From positions 1 through 22,509 of the forward strand of contig JBEQBT010000019.1 of NCBI GenBank assembly GCA_041639705.1: 22,509 bases of DNA, written 5' to 3'. A program made the translations under genes and the position numbers. Positions 1 to 6,085 of the stretch are shown piece after piece. The notes beneath the pieces were generated by a model. It saw only the letters and a list, made by a program, of their open reading frames with translations. It ran no database searches and was not told where the DNA came from. Numbering within the stretch: the stretch's first letter is position 1; every line of letters starts with the position of its first letter. Source of the DNA: JARDZI01 sp041639705 (GTDB lineage: Bacteria; Bacillota; Clostridia; Clostridiales; Caloramatoraceae).

Positions 1-242
1 ATTAATTCGTCATATAATATTGCATCATCCTTTGCATATAGATTTAGAATATTTAAGGAAGTCTCACTAAGAAGTTCTTTAATTCCTTCGCTGCAGTTGT
101 CCGGAAGGATTTTATTAAAAAAGTTACTGTGAATTCTTATTATAAGTGCACCAAGATGATTTGTATTAGTATTTCTTTGCTCATACCAGGAAGTTATCTT
201 ACTTTTTATTGTATTCATGATAAATTCATATTCATAGTTCAT
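1..242 (-). CDS. Hypothetical protein, 5' part only (runs off left edge)
   Basis: An open minus-strand frame runs from an ATG at 242 to position 1 with no stop (80 codons). The translation begins MNYEYEFIMNTIKSK and continues as a plausible soluble helical protein. I do not recognise a family. An in-frame TAA lies two codons upstream of the ATG, so the frame cannot extend further. No good Shine-Dalgarno sequence precedes this ATG or the next one at 218. That absence and the very short gap to the divergent gene at 288 suggest the true 5' end may have been lost in a rearrangement. The alternative is that this frame is chance. The even codon use and lack of stops make me slightly favour a real gene or gene fragment. 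Confidence 0.45.
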   Translation of the reverse strand, partial: MNYEYEFIMNTIKSKITSWYEQRNTNTNHLGALIIRIHSNFFNKILPDNCSEGIKELLSETSLNILNLYAKDDAILYDEL

Positions 243-287
243 AAAGCTTTAATAAAGGGAGTTGTTTATCCTCAAGGGGACATACTC

Positions 288-902
288 ATGGAAGCAGAGA
301 GAGCAATGAGAGAGCATATAAAGAAGGAGCATTCCTCCTCCTTTGAATATTTATTAAATATAGACAAAAAGATAACTGGTCTTTCTGAAGTTCAAAAGAA
401 TATGCTGGATTATTTCTATAAAGGTCTGGGAGATAATGAAATAGCTGCAAAGGTTGGGGTAAGCTCTTCGACAATAAGAAATCACAGATTCACTCTTAGA
501 CAGAAGGAAAAACAAGCAAAGATATTTATAGCTCTAATGGAGCTTTTAGAGGAGAAAAAGTTAGATAATAAGCAAGGGTTTAGTCCCATTCATAAAACAG
601 CAACAATGATTGATGATAGGTATGGAATAACTGAAGAAGAAAATAATAAGATTCTCAATCAGTACTTTCCAGAAGGGATTGAGGGAAGAATAAAGGAATT
701 TCCTAAAAAGGAGAAGAAAAAAATAATTATTTTAAAAAGCATCATTAAAAAGTTTGATGGGGATAAGAAATATACTGAAAAGGAAGTAAATGGAATACTT
801 GAAGAAATATTTTCTGATTTTGTAACAATAAGAAGGTATCTAATTGAATATGGTTTTATGGACAGACTTAGAGATGGAAGTCAATATTGGATTAAAATTT
901 AA
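288..902 (+). CDS. LuxR-type HTH / DUF2087 transcriptional regulator, probably missing its N-terminus
   Basis: The product is a 204-aa putative DNA-binding regulator. A LuxR/GerE-like helix-turn-helix (LSEVQKNMLDYFYKGLGDNE, then IAAKVGVSSSTIRNHRF) occupies roughly residues 32-70. The C-terminal ~65 residues (FPKKEKKKIIILKSIIKKF to YGFMDRLRDGSQYWIKI) match DUF2087. The ATG at 288 is preceded by AAGGGG with 8-nt spacing. The frame is open back to a GTG at 129, but that stretch lacks a ribosome binding site and overlaps the minus-strand frame at 1-242. As I recall the family, full-length members carry a CxxC-type N-terminal finger before a (K/R)G-x-x-YP segment. Here GVVYP and the HIKKEH histidines are present but the cysteine pair is not, so the N-terminus is probably truncated. 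The stop overlaps the ribosome binding site of the GIY-YIG gene, so the two are likely co-transcribed. Confidence 0.75.
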   Translation: MEAERAMREHIKKEHSSSFEYLLNIDKKITGLSEVQKNMLDYFYKGLGDNEIAAKVGVSSSTIRNHRFTLRQKEKQAKIFIALMELLEEKKLDNKQGFSPIHKTATMIDDRYGITEEENNKILNQYFPEGIEGRIKEFPKKEKKKIIILKSIIKKFDGDKKYTEKEVNGILEEIFSDFVTIRRYLIEYGFMDRLRDGSQYWIKI

Positions 903-914
903 GGAGCTGAGTAC

Positions 915-1295
915 ATGAGTCAAAATGAAGATAGAAAAAGAAGAGCAGAGCTTAAAGAAAAGTATAGGTCAATGGAAAAACCAACAGGTGTTTATCAAAT
1001 AAGAAACAATGTTAATGGCAAGGTATATATAGGTAGTTGTGTAGATATAAATTCTATGTTTAACAGATTGAGATTTGAGCTTAATACAGGACTTGAAAGA
1101 ATACCTCAGTTATTGAGGGACTGGAAAGAGTATGGAGAAGGTAATTTTTCATTTGAAATACTTGAGAAACTAAAAATTAAAGAGGCAGAGTTCCAAGATG
1201 TTAAACATGAATTGCAAAAGCTTGAAGAAAAATGGTTAGATAGGATCCAACCCTATGAAGTAAAGGGTTATAATAAGAGACCGAAGGAAAGATAG
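915..1295 (+). CDS. GIY-YIG nuclease family protein
   Basis: This 126-aa protein carries a GIY-YIG fold near residues 24-70: GVYQIRNNVNGKVYIG provides the GVY and YIG motifs, and the following arginines (around FNRLRFEL) fit the catalytic Arg region. The rest is charged helix with no recognisable DNA-binding domain. Short stand-alone GIY-YIG proteins of this kind are common in Firmicutes and mostly have no known substrate. AAGGAG at 901-906, directly after the stop of the upstream regulator, serves as ribosome binding site, so the two genes are probably translationally coupled. As I recall, this regulator-nuclease neighbour pair recurs in clostridia and bacilli, which suggests a shared role, but none is shown here. 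Confidence 0.85.
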   Translation: MSQNEDRKRRAELKEKYRSMEKPTGVYQIRNNVNGKVYIGSCVDINSMFNRLRFELNTGLERIPQLLRDWKEYGEGNFSFEILEKLKIKEAEFQDVKHELQKLEEKWLDRIQPYEVKGYNKRPKER

Positions 1296-1330
1296 TAATA
1301 AAGTTAACCAAGATGTAGGAAATAAATGAG

Positions 1331-1525
1331 GTTGTCTCAAAATTACTAAAAATTATAAATTGTGTTTGTCATCCTGAATGTAGTGAAGGATCTTTCCCAA
1401 AGATACCTATAAGACCCTTCACTACATTCAGGATGACATGGGATTGTAACAGATTAGTCTTTCGTATTAATAGCAATGCAAGCTATCAAGCACAATTTTA
1501 TGAGAAAAAAGTATTTTGAGACAGC
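1331..1525. mobile_element. MITE-like element with ~18-bp terminal inverted repeats
   Basis: The left end GGTTGTCTCAAAATTACT and the reverse complement of the right end GGGCTGTCTCAAAATACT are nearly identical, bounding about 195 bp with no transposase gene. The ends resemble those of some Firmicutes insertion sequences (I recall IS1182-like ends), so this may be a non-autonomous derivative. It holds a GTCATCCTGA palindrome at 1369-1438. Its right end lies inside the 3' end of the MFS gene. No target duplication is obvious. Confidence 0.6.
1369..1438. repeat. Palindromic repeat, GTCATCCTGA family, copy 1
   Basis: Two perfect 22-bp inverted arms (1369-1390 and 1417-1438) beginning GTCATCCTGA and ending TCAGGATGAC surround a 26-bp centre. 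Related copies lie at 9386, 14492, 21290 and 21804, with a half copy at 21400. It could form a long hairpin in RNA or cruciform DNA. Confidence 0.9.
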
Positions 1526-2715
1526 CCATTTTCTTTACTTATTCCAATTCGGGAATTCATGTAATAGGTAATAGGCACCAGCATTATTGTCATTATAACT
1601 CCTAATATAATATGGGTTGTAAAAATAGTAGTACTATCCTTAAGCACACCCATTAATGGAAAAGTAACGGCTATTGCAAGATTTGTAAGGAGACTTTGAA
1701 AGGATAATACCGTTGCCCTCTTATCAGAAGGTATATGCTTGTTTAGGTATTTTGTAGTAATGGGACGATATAGCCCCCTTGCAGCCTGCTGCAGCAGTAT
1801 AGCCAGAAAACCTATTTCAAGCTTTACAGTTCCAAGTATAAAAAAGGACAGGATCATTAGTCCAGCCATAAATGTAAGTGTTCTTGGCTTTGTTTTCTCC
1901 ATTATATAATGGCTTCTCTTTGAAAAAAATGCAGCAGTTAAGTTGAATAAAAAGAATATAACACCAAAATATCTTACAGGGATATTTACAGCCTCCATGT
2001 ATGGCTGGAAATACCAGAAGCCTGCTCTATAAAAGATCATAAATACCATTGTGAAAACTACAATTGCCTTTAGTTTTTCATGGGTTAATATAAACTTCCC
2101 ACTTGCAGCTATTTGACTTAAGTAATCCTTCATGCTTACTTCGTGAGATTTTTCTTTGAAAGGCGGTTCTTTGAATGTAAGCGTTATGGCACCTGTTACT
2201 AACATAAAAACACCAGATATTATAAATGGGAGATAGGGGTGAATTTCATATACAAAACCAGACACAATGCTTCCAATAGCCATTGTATAAAGACCAAGTG
2301 AGCGGGCTTTACCTTCTATCCTTTGATACTCATTCTCCCTTTTTATTAGCTTAAGTGAATCATAAATAATGGCGCTATCTGCACCTGATTTTAATGATGC
2401 ACCAAGGCTAAAGGTAATCTCTGCAATAGCAAAGACTATAAAGCTTTTTCCCCATATATAAATGAAAAGGCTTAATCCACAGAAAATTGAATATAATAGT
2501 ATACTTTCCTTTCTCCCAATCATATCTGCAACTGCACCAGTTGGAACTTCAAAAATCACAACAGCTACTGCAGAGATGGATTGAAGAAGCATTATTTCCG
2601 TAAATGAGAGACCTTTAGTTCCAGATAGGAATAATACCATAATTGGGCCTAGAATTAGTAAATCGCAAAAGGTAGAATACCAGTAATAGGTCTTAATGTT
2701 TCTACTATAATCCAT
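1498..2715 (-). CDS. MFS transporter, probable drug or metabolite exporter
   Basis: This 405-aa integral membrane protein has about 12 hydrophobic segments. The cytoplasmic motif between TM2 and TM3 (GAVADMIGRKESILL) fits the MFS G-x-x-x-D-x-x-G-R-[RK] signature, and the charged central loop at FKEPPFKEKSHEVS separates the two halves. The ATG at 2715 is chosen because AAAGGA lies about 10 nt upstream; a TTG at 2733 would place the start within that site. The last residues, ENGLSQNTFFS, and the stop come from the terminal repeat of the inserted element at 1331-1525, so the native C-terminus has been replaced, probably harmlessly because it lies beyond the last membrane segment. Expression is probably governed by the leader at 2731-2844. 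The substrate is unknown. Confidence 0.85.
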   Translation of the reverse strand: MDYSRNIKTYYWYSTFCDLLILGPIMVLFLSGTKGLSFTEIMLLQSISAVAVVIFEVPTGAVADMIGRKESILLYSIFCGLSLFIYIWGKSFIVFAIAEITFSLGASLKSGADSAIIYDSLKLIKRENEYQRIEGKARSLGLYTMAIGSIVSGFVYEIHPYLPFIISGVFMLVTGAITLTFKEPPFKEKSHEVSMKDYLSQIAASGKFILTHEKLKAIVVFTMVFMIFYRAGFWYFQPYMEAVNIPVRYFGVIFFLFNLTAAFFSKRSHYIMEKTKPRTLTFMAGLMILSFFILGTVKLEIGFLAILLQQAARGLYRPITTKYLNKHIPSDKRATVLSFQSLLTNLAIAVTFPLMGVLKDSTTIFTTHIILGVIMTIMLVPITYYMNSRIGISKENGLSQNTFFS

Positions 2716-2730
2716 AAAATCACATCCTTT

Positions 2731-2783
2731 CAAAAAAAACTAATAGCCCCAGGAAATCACTAGGAAGTGACTCCGCGGGGCTA
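2731..2783 (-). terminator. Intrinsic terminator inside the MFS leader
   Basis: On the minus strand, AGCCCC pairs with GGGGCU around an inner GUCACU/AGUGAU hairpin, followed by AUUAG and eight U residues. It lies directly in front of the ribosome binding site of the MFS gene, so it should block expression unless an alternative fold forms. Confidence 0.8.
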
Positions 2784-2844
2784 AAATCCACGTGTAGGAA
2801 AATCCCTGTACCGCTCAGAAAAACCTAGGTACACTCACTTATTT
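2731..2844 (-). promoter_or_regulatory. Structured leader RNA of the MFS gene (candidate riboswitch or attenuator)
   Basis: Reading the minus strand from the inferred start near 2844, AAGUGA early in the leader can pair with UCACUU, which is also an arm of the inner hairpin of the terminator at 2731-2783. The two pairings exclude each other, as in an attenuator. Inside lie a GUACC...GGUAC stem and the segments CUAGG, ACACG and GGAUUUUAGCCC. These loosely recall the ykkC (guanidine-I) class, but the conserved ykkC core is not convincing. A translated leader peptide with ribosome stalling is another possibility. The ligand or signal is unknown. Confidence 0.55.
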
Positions 2845-2850
2845 CTTATT

Positions 2851-2879
2851 ATATTAACATATAAGTAAAAGTATGTAAA
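2851..2879 (-). promoter_or_regulatory. Probable vegetative promoter of the MFS gene
   Basis: On the minus strand, -35 TTTACA is separated by 17 bp from -10 TAATAT (an overlapping TATAAT is 3 bp further downstream). Transcription would start near 2844, just before the leader. Confidence 0.55.
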
Positions 2880-2889
2880 TAAATTTTTA

Positions 2890-2937
2890 AAAATAAATAA
2901 AACAAGCAATGGAACATTTCTGCCCATTGCTTGTTTT
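2890..2937 (-). terminator. Intrinsic terminator of the YmaF-like gene
   Basis: Minus-strand arms AAACAAGCAATGG and CCATTGCTTGTTT form a 13-bp stem with an 11-nt loop, followed by a T-rich tract. It lies 50 bp after the stop at 2987. Confidence 0.85.
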
Positions 2938-2986
2938 GATATATACCCCGGGGATAATAAAAGAATTAATGACATTTACATTTTTC

Positions 2987-3622
2987 TTATTTTGCATTTG
3001 AATTATTAGCTGTAGCTTTATGATGTCCACGATGTCCATGGTGTCCGTGGTGTCCATGATGTTCATGATGTTCATGATGTCTATGATCTTCACAATGCTC
3101 ATATGGCATATACATTAGCATTTCTGGTAAAACTGCCTGACACATTTCTTCATTATACATTCTTTCAGCTGCAACTTCCTGTTGGAGTAATGCATATCTG
3201 TAAGCCTTTTCTGCTTCTAATCTTTGTTTACATATCTTTTTCTCCATTTTTTTCTGTGCTTCCATTGCTTCCTCTGCTGCTTCTTTCTGCTGCTTCTTTT
3301 GTTTGCAGGCTAATTTTTTGTAATATTCATCACAGCGTATAAATGCAGGGGCTACGTTGCTATTAATATTGTGGGTATGACAGTCCTTGCAATCCACTTT
3401 TCCCATTATAGCATGGGTATGGCCACCACCTGGAAGAGGAATATCATAGCCAGTTTCTATACAATAATGATGCACATGACCATCACAGCAGGTGGTTTTA
3501 CCCTTAATGTGGTGTTTATGATGTGGCTTATTACAAGCCTCACTGGTACAGCCATTATAATTGTGAACATGACCTTCGTTATTACTAGTTACTCCTTGAT
3601 AACCATGTGTGTGTTTATCCAT
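2987..3622 (-). CDS. YmaF-like His/Cys-rich protein with poly-His tail
   Basis: The product has 211 aa. Residues 1-90 hold repeated H-x-H-x-x-x-G units (HTHGYQG, HVHNYNG, HVHHYC, HTHAIMG, HTHNI), the pattern of the YmaF family, a group of unknown function. Residues ~98-160 are a highly charged helix rich in K, E, Q and A, probably a coiled coil. Residues ~176-202 are a His-rich tail with repeated HHxHH and HHG units. About a dozen cysteines are present. No signal peptide or membrane segment is visible. GGGGAGG upstream of the ATG at 3622 supports this start. The composition suggests metal binding or a structural role; a spore-coat role is conceivable but not shown. A second poly-His gene is transcribed divergently from 3861. 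Confidence 0.8.
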   Translation of the reverse strand: MDKHTHGYQGVTSNNEGHVHNYNGCTSEACNKPHHKHHIKGKTTCCDGHVHHYCIETGYDIPLPGGGHTHAIMGKVDCKDCHTHNINSNVAPAFIRCDEYYKKLACKQKKQQKEAAEEAMEAQKKMEKKICKQRLEAEKAYRYALLQQEVAAERMYNEEMCQAVLPEMLMYMPYEHCEDHRHHEHHEHHGHHGHHGHRGHHKATANNSNAK

Positions 3623-3658
3623 TAGTAATACCTCCCCATCAAAAATTAGTATCTAACA

Positions 3659-3687
3659 TATCATATGTATAATCCTGTAGGAAGGTG
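3659..3687 (-). promoter_or_regulatory. Possible SigK-like promoter of the YmaF-like gene
   Basis: On the minus strand CACC (3687-3684) is followed after 16 bp by CATATGATA (3667-3659). This fits the mother-cell sigma-K pattern of AC at -35 and CATANNNTA at -10. Such short motifs occur by chance, so this is a suggestion only. Confidence 0.3.
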
Positions 3688-3789
3688 CATAAAAAATTAT
3701 GAATTTTGTCGTTTTTTAATTAAAAAAAGTTGAAAATAATTTAATTTAGTAACTGCTCAAGGATTACACCTGTCATTCCCACATATTAC

Positions 3790-3818
3790 TTGTTAACAAT
3801 TATAATGAATGATAAAAT
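3790..3818 (+). promoter_or_regulatory. Possible promoter of the 230-aa poly-His gene
   Basis: TTGTTA and TAAAAT are separated by 17 bp and lie about 43 bp before the start codon at 3861. The -35 match is weak. Confidence 0.4.
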
Positions 3819-3860
3819 TGTACATGTTAGTAAAAAACACTTATATATGGAGGTATTAAG

Positions 3861-4553
3861 ATGGAATTAATTGATTTATATAACCAATACAGGAAGGAAG
3901 AAATAAGGATTGTTAATGATAAAATATTCAAAACCCTTAGCAAGGAGATCCTTTTAAATGCTGCAAGGGTACTTGAAATGACAGATGAAAATGATAATAT
4001 TATGTTTACAGATGAAAATCAGATGGGTGCTCTAATAGATTTTGCAATTCATGAAATGAGAATAGATGGACATAATGCAGTTGAAATGTATATTGAAAAA
4101 TACGGTTATGAAAATGAAATGGAAGAAAAGGTTCTGGATGCTCTAAAATCATCCTATACTTCACTTTATAGAGTAGTCAACATTTCAGAAGAAAAGCATA
4201 TGCTTTTTTTAAAGAATTTATTAAAGGATACTAGAAATACAAGACTTGTGGATATTTCTCTAAGTCAGATTGGTGATCCAAATATATTAATCTTTACAAG
4301 AGTGCTTCCATTTCCAGAACTTAATATGACTTCAGGTGCGACCTTTGTTTATATAGATGACCTGGAAATAAAAATGACCTCTTTGTATAAAAAAGCGATT
4401 GAGCAGGTTCAAGAGGATATTGAAGCTAACAAATATGTTATATTCTATAGCTTGTATAAACAATATGGTTTAAATAAGAATTATGATAATACAAATCACG
4501 ATGATTGTGATGATGAAAATTGTGGACATGAACATCACCATCATCATCACTAA
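3861..4553 (+). CDS. Unknown 230-aa protein with a C-terminal poly-His tail
   Basis: I do not recognise this family. The body (residues 1-~205) is acidic, mixed helix and strand, with no signal peptide, membrane segment or familiar catalytic motif. The last 21 residues contain two Cys and a dense Asp/His cluster ending in six consecutive histidines, resembling metal-binding tails of nickel or cobalt chaperones, though the body matches none that I know. GGAGGT is spaced correctly before the ATG. The gene is single, with its own terminator, and is divergent from another His-rich gene (2987-3622) across 238 bp. Metal storage or buffering is an inference from composition only. Confidence 0.85.
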   Translation: MELIDLYNQYRKEEIRIVNDKIFKTLSKEILLNAARVLEMTDENDNIMFTDENQMGALIDFAIHEMRIDGHNAVEMYIEKYGYENEMEEKVLDALKSSYTSLYRVVNISEEKHMLFLKNLLKDTRNTRLVDISLSQIGDPNILIFTRVLPFPELNMTSGATFVYIDDLEIKMTSLYKKAIEQVQEDIEANKYVIFYSLYKQYGLNKNYDNTNHDDCDDENCGHEHHHHHH

Positions 4554-4598
4554 AAAAAGTACACTGGTTTTGTATTAATGAAACCAGTGTACTTTTTT
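4552..4598. terminator. Bidirectional terminator between convergent genes
   Basis: Arms 4552-4570 and 4581-4598 pair almost perfectly around a 10-nt loop. The A-run on the left and T-run on the right let it work for the plus-strand poly-His gene and the minus-strand 51-aa gene. Confidence 0.9.
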
Positions 4599-4609
4599 AT
4601 TGATTTTTA

Positions 4610-4765
4610 TTATTTGTCAAAAAGACCGCCCGATTTATTGTTTTTATGTGCCTTTCTGCTGCCGCCGATTTTCTTATCGGATCTTGGAATTGACCCCTGC
4701 TCTGAACTTTTCTTTTTTCTGTCTTCAATTATTTTTTTCATAATTTCTATACCCTTATCAGCCAA
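4610..4765 (-). CDS. Small basic protein, 51 aa, TTG start
   Basis: The minus strand encodes a 51-residue lysine-rich protein beginning MADKGIEIMKKIIEDRKKK and ending KAHKNNKSGGLFDK. The TTG at 4765 is preceded by TAGGAGA with about 8-nt spacing; an internal ATG (residue 9) is the alternative start. An amphipathic charged N-terminal helix is followed by a Gly/Ser/Lys-rich tail with a GLFDK C-terminus. I recall small clostridial proteins with a similar tail but no assigned function. It lies downstream of the bidirectional terminator, convergent with the poly-His gene. Nucleic-acid binding would fit the charge but is a guess. Confidence 0.7.
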   Translation of the reverse strand: MADKGIEIMKKIIEDRKKKSSEQGSIPRSDKKIGGSRKAHKNNKSGGLFDK

Positions 4766-4896
4766 ATTAATAATCTCCTATCATTTTAATTTGCAAATCA
4801 TATATTTATATTATATATTAAGGAGATACTTTATTCTAGATTATAAATATTATTAAGTCTATATATAAGTATAATTATATGAAAAGTACTAAAGGG

Positions 4897-4926
4897 TTGA
4901 TAATATAGAGTTTTATTTGATATTAT
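4897..4926 (+). promoter_or_regulatory. Possible promoter of the HAD phosphatase gene
   Basis: TTGATA and TATTAT are separated by 18 bp, giving a leader of about 75 nt before the start at 5009. Confidence 0.45.
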
Positions 4927-5008
4927 ATTAATCATAAGTAAATAAATAGTATTTATAAAAATAAGGCATAATGTATGTGTTAATAATTTGCAGATAGGAG
5001 ATATGAAT

Positions 5009-5809
5009 ATGGTAAAGCTTATTGCGTGTGATATGGATGGAACTTTGCTTAATGGAGATGGGGAACTAGATAAGGAGTTTTATAAAGTTTTTGATGAACT
5101 TATGGATATGGACGTTAAGTTTGCTGTAGCAAGTGGAAGACAGTATTATCAGCTTTTAAAGAACTTTGAGAATGTAGAAGGTAATATTATTTATATTGCA
5201 GAGAATGGTACAATGGTAAGATATATGGATAGGGAGATATATTCATGTACAATTGTACCTGAGGATGTAAAAAAGATACTTGAAGCTGGAGAAAAAATAC
5301 AAGGAGTATGTATTGTATTGTGTGGAAAAAACTCAGCTTATATTAGCACACATGATGAAAGGATTGTGGAAGAGTGTAATAAGTACTATAATCATCTGGA
5401 AATTGTAGAGAATTTAAGCTATGTAGAGGATGATATTCTAAAAATATCTGTATTGGATTTTGACACACTTGAGGATACCTATAATCAGCTGAAACAAAAT
5501 ATTGAAGATAATCTCCAGGTTATAATATCTGGTCAGATGTGGATTGATATATATAGAAGGGAAGTAAACAAGGGAGTTGCACTAAGACTAATACAGGAAA
5601 AATTAAACATTAAGAAGGAAGAAACCATGGCATTTGGAGATTATTTTAATGATGTGGAGATGCTAAATGAAGCTTACTATAGTTATGCCATGGCAAATGC
5701 GCCAGAAGGGGTTAAAGAACATGCAAGGTTTATTGCAAAAAGCAATATTGAAAATGGAGTGGTAGAAGCAATTAAAGAAATAATATTAAAGCCAATGAAT
5801 AAAATATAA
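5009..5809 (+). CDS. Cof-type HAD-IIB family hydrolase (phosphatase)
   Basis: This 266-aa cytosolic phosphatase has all four HAD motifs: motif I DMDGTLLN (nucleophile Asp8, acid/base Asp10), motif II ASGR, motif III lysine in VNKGVALR, and motif IV GDYFNDVEM. The region between motifs II and III is the IIB cap, which sets substrate choice. Such proteins dephosphorylate sugar phosphates or flavin or pyridoxal phosphates, and the substrate cannot be read from sequence. The ATG at 5009 sits 8 nt after TAGGAG; the ATG at 5003 is too close to it. It appears to be a single-gene unit. Riboflavin synthesis needs a HAD phosphatase for its missing step, but this gene lies 11 kb from the rib operon, so a link is speculative. 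Confidence 0.9.
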   Translation: MVKLIACDMDGTLLNGDGELDKEFYKVFDELMDMDVKFAVASGRQYYQLLKNFENVEGNIIYIAENGTMVRYMDREIYSCTIVPEDVKKILEAGEKIQGVCIVLCGKNSAYISTHDERIVEECNKYYNHLEIVENLSYVEDDILKISVLDFDTLEDTYNQLKQNIEDNLQVIISGQMWIDIYRREVNKGVALRLIQEKLNIKKEETMAFGDYFNDVEMLNEAYYSYAMANAPEGVKEHARFIAKSNIENGVVEAIKEIILKPMNKI

Positions 5810-5826
5810 TATTCATTGGCTTTTTA
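5788..5826 (+). terminator. Intrinsic terminator overlapping the 3' end of the HAD gene
   Basis: AAAGCCAATGAAT pairs with ATTCATTGGCTTT and is followed by T residues. The left arm encodes the last residues of the protein (KPMNK), so coding and termination signals overlap. Confidence 0.85.
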
Positions 5827-5856
5827 CATACTTTCATAAATATATATACAGCCTTA

Positions 5857-5972
5857 AGTGAACTCGTTAAGCTAAAGCTGAACATCGAGACTTTAGGTGG
5901 GGACTCTACCCCACCTGAAGCAAAAAGTGGAAACTCCACCTTATAGAAGGTGGAGTCTTAGAAATTGATAAA
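5857..5972 (+). repeat. ~113-bp double-hairpin repeat, copy 1
   Basis: From GAACTC (5860) to GATAAA (5972) this matches 16131-16243 with five substitutions and no gaps. It contains two hairpins: AGGTGGGG/CCCCACCT and ACTCCACCTT/AAGGTGGAGT. No T-run follows, so it is not a normal terminator. It could be the remnant of an IS200/IS605-type end or another hairpin-ended element, but no transposase is present. Confidence 0.85.
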
Positions 5973-5998
5973 TGTCGAAAAATAGATATAAAACCATA

Positions 5999-6015
5999 TT
6001 GACCACGCTGGTCAA
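5999..6015. promoter_or_regulatory. TetR operator 1
   Basis: TTGACCACGCTGGTCAA is a perfect 7-bp inverted repeat with a 3-bp centre, overlapping the -35 box. Confidence 0.8.
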
Positions 6016-6027
6016 AGAGTATATAAT
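5999..6027 (+). promoter_or_regulatory. Promoter of the TetR-ABC operon
   Basis: TTGACC (5999-6004) and a perfect TATAAT (6022-6027) are 17 bp apart. The -35 box lies inside the first operator. Confidence 0.85.
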
Positions 6028-6032
6028 GAAAA

Positions 6033-6049
6033 TTGACCAATGTGGTCAA
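6033..6049. promoter_or_regulatory. TetR operator 2
   Basis: TTGACCAATGTGGTCAA has the same half-sites as operator 1, and its symmetry extends by two more bases on each side. Its centre is 34 bp from that of operator 1, just downstream of the expected transcription start. Binding at both sites would close the promoter. Confidence 0.8.
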
Positions 6050-6085
6050 TTCACAAATCATACATAAAAGAAGGGTGATAAATGA

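Noticed and set aside
129..287. N-terminal extension of the DUF2087 regulator from the GTG at 129
   Set aside because: No ribosome binding site, unlike the expected family N-terminus, and it overlaps the minus-strand open frame at 1-242.
2731..2844. Firm call of a guanidine-I (ykkC) riboswitch
   Set aside because: Only scattered segments agree and the central conserved strand is missing; kept as an unassigned leader.
2887..3102. Minus-strand frame beginning MSIVKIIDIMNIMNIMD
   Set aside because: Its repetitive composition is the His-tail repeat of the YmaF-like gene read in another frame.
4578..4856. Plus-strand hydrophobic frame beginning MKPVYFFIDF
   Set aside because: It starts inside a terminator, has no ribosome binding site and is opposite the better supported 51-aa gene.
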